Part shown: one piece after another, positions 6,802 through 11,354 of the stretch
Layout of the letters: the number at the start of each line of letters is the position of its first letter
How positions within the stretch are numbered: the stretch's first letter is position 1
Source: Gemmatimonadales bacterium
GTDB taxonomy: Bacteria > Gemmatimonadota > Gemmatimonadetes > Gemmatimonadales > GWC2-71-9
Length of the DNA stretch: 11,354 bases
Assembly (NCBI GenBank): GCA_013816685.1
Contig: JACDDX010000029.1
Span: 1-11,354, forward strand
Direction of reading: 5' to 3'
Position numbers and translations under genes: made by a program
The notes under the pieces: generated by a model
The model's database searches: none
What the model saw: only the letters and a program-made list of their open reading frames with translations
Told to the model about the DNA's origin: nothing

Positions 6802-7431
6802 GTGCCCGAAATCACTGGCCTGTCGGAGGTACGCTTCGGCCCGGACGGACTCGTGCCGGTCGTGGCCCAGGAGAGCCGATCGGGCGATGTCCTGATGCTG
6901 GCGTACGCCGACCGCGACGCCCTCGAGCGAACGGCCGCCAGCGGCATGGCCCACTACCACAGCCGGTCCCGCGGCGCCCTCTGGCAGAAGGGGGCGACGT
7001 CGGGCCACGTCCAGCGCGTCCTCGAGATCCGCCTCGATTGCGACCGCGACGCGGTGCTCTATCGCGTCGAGCAGACCGGGCCGGCCTGCCATACCGGATC
7101 CCGCAGCTGCTTCGCGGAGGACGGCGGCGGCCACATCCTGGGACGGCTCGCCTCCACCATCGCCCGCCGCGCTTCCGACCGTACCGCCGGCTCCTACACG
7201 GTGACACTCCTCGATGCCGGCGTCCCCAGGATCTCACAGAAGGTGGGGGAGGAAGCGGTCGAAGTGGTCGTCGCCGCCAACACGGCGGCAGATGAGGGGC
7301 TGGTCGCCGAGTCGGCCGACCTGCTGTATCACCTGCTCGTCCTGCTTCAGGCCCGCGACGTAGCGGCCGACCGGGTGTGGCGGGAGCTCGAACGGCGCGA
7401 GGGCACGAAGCCCGGAAGCGTGCCGCAGTAG
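6802..7431 (+). CDS. hisIE: Bifunctional phosphoribosyl-AMP cyclohydrolase / phosphoribosyl-ATP pyrophosphatase HisIE
   Basis: HisIE carries out the second and third steps of histidine synthesis: hydrolysis of phosphoribosyl-ATP to phosphoribosyl-AMP (HisE), then ring opening of phosphoribosyl-AMP (HisI). The HisI domain covers residues 1 to about 110, with VLMLAYAD, HYHSRSRGALWQKGATSGH (K63), the metal-binding DCDRD (79-83) and zinc cysteines C96 and C103 in PACHTGSRSCF. The HisE domain covers about 112-200, with ISQKVGEEAVEVVVAA (K137, E140, E141, E144) and the ESADLLYHLLVLL helix. The GTG at 6802 is the only reasonable start: an in-frame TAG lies at 6790-6792 and the conserved LVPVVAQ begins at residue 17. 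There is no Shine-Dalgarno, and the predicted promoter ends six bases upstream. No other his gene is visible here, so the pathway is probably scattered. dnaE follows after two bases. Confidence 0.96.
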   Translation: MPEITGLSEVRFGPDGLVPVVAQESRSGDVLMLAYADRDALERTAASGMAHYHSRSRGALWQKGATSGHVQRVLEIRLDCDRDAVLYRVEQTGPACHTGSRSCFAEDGGGHILGRLASTIARRASDRTAGSYTVTLLDAGVPRISQKVGEEAVEVVVAANTAADEGLVAESADLLYHLLVLLQARDVAADRVWRELERREGTKPGSVPQ

Positions 7432-7433
7432 CG

Positions 7434-10913
<3,480 letters not shown>

Positions 10914-10917
10914 TTCG

Positions 10918-11354
10918 ATGCCATCGGCCTACACGCTTGACTTCGAAAAGCCTCTGATGGAGCTGGAGCGGCAGATCGATGACCTCAAGCGAGTCGGCAC
11001 CGAGCGGCAGATCGACGTTGACACCGAGCTGTCGGGACTGCAGGCCAAGCTGGAGACGCTGCGGGCCGAGATCTACCGCAACCTGACCCCGCTCCAGCGG
11101 GTGATGGTGGCCCGGCACTCGCGCCGCCCGTATACGCTCGATTATCTCAGCACCATCTTCACCGACTTCATCGAGCTGCACGGCGACCGGCTCTACATGG
11201 ACGACCCGGCCATCGTGGGCGGCTGGGCACGCCTTGCGGGCACGTCGGTAATGGTGATCGGCCACCAGAAGGGCCGGGACACCAAGGAGAATCTGAAGCG
11301 GAACTTCGGCATGCCGCACCCGGAGGGCTACCGGAAAGCCCTGCGGATGATGCG
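10918..11354 (+). CDS. accA: Acetyl-CoA carboxylase carboxyltransferase subunit alpha AccA, 3' end outside window
   Basis: AccA with AccD transfers the carboxyl group from biotin to acetyl-CoA, making malonyl-CoA for fatty-acid synthesis in the cytosol. The first 145 residues are present. The typical N-terminal helical segment begins LDFEKPLMELERQIDDLK (7-24), followed by LTPLQRVMVARHSRRPYTLDY, the block FIELHGDRLYMDDPAIVGG, and then IGHQKGRDTKENLKRNFG and MPHPEGYRKALRMM running into the window edge. The family is usually about 320 residues, so slightly more than half is missing, cut only by the window boundary. The ATG at 10918 lies four bases after the dnaE stop; no strong Shine-Dalgarno is visible, so translation is probably coupled to dnaE. 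dnaE and accA being adjacent is a known arrangement in many bacteria, E. coli included. Confidence 0.97.
   Translation, partial: MPSAYTLDFEKPLMELERQIDDLKRVGTERQIDVDTELSGLQAKLETLRAEIYRNLTPLQRVMVARHSRRPYTLDYLSTIFTDFIELHGDRLYMDDPAIVGGWARLAGTSVMVIGHQKGRDTKENLKRNFGMPHPEGYRKALRMM

Overview
The window is a GC-rich, tightly packed bacterial chromosome segment with nine clear protein-coding genes plus one uncharacterised small one. Gaps are short and stop codons often touch or overlap the next gene. I see no RNA genes, insertion sequences, phage genes, CRISPR arrays or defence genes. Gene content (single-gene HisIE, a DnaE with apparently intact PHP metal ligands, a DUF2265-type aminopeptidase beside an M30-like lipoprotein metallopeptidase) together with base composition fits a non-proteobacterial Gram-negative. 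Gemmatimonadota is my best guess, but this is an inference I could not test.

Layout. (A) 1-1829, plus strand: the 3' part of lipB (octanoyltransferase), a cytosolic sulfite-oxidase-like molybdopterin protein whose ATG overlaps the lipB stop by one base, then a 184-residue helical protein of unknown function. (B) 1807-3183, minus strand: an M20 zinc dipeptidase, overlapping the unknown gene tail-to-tail by 23 bases. (C) 3184-3852: an intergenic region of about 190 bases, then on the plus strand a small secreted Ala/Ser/Thr-rich protein with internal repeats. (D) 3849-6697, minus strand: a lipoprotein metallopeptidase translationally coupled (GTGA) to a membrane-anchored aminopeptidase. (E) 6698-6801: a compact divergent promoter region in which the two -35 elements appear to share the same bases. 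(F) 6802-11354, plus strand: hisIE, dnaE and accA (cut by the window end), with gaps of 2 and 4 bases, almost certainly one operon.

How they work together. Segment F is biosynthetic and replicative housekeeping: histidine steps 2 and 3, the replicative polymerase, and the carboxyltransferase alpha subunit of acetyl-CoA carboxylase. LipB draws on octanoyl-ACP from the same fatty-acid pathway that AccA feeds. Segment D plus the M20 enzyme is a plausible scavenging chain: a surface endopeptidase, a membrane-anchored aminopeptidase, then a cytosolic dipeptidase. The most notable signals are the shared -35 with a probably leaderless hisIE message, the two-copy peptide motif in the secreted protein that is conserved in amino acids but diverged in codons, and the coupled pair of zinc peptidases. 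I do not see a convincing wholly new system.
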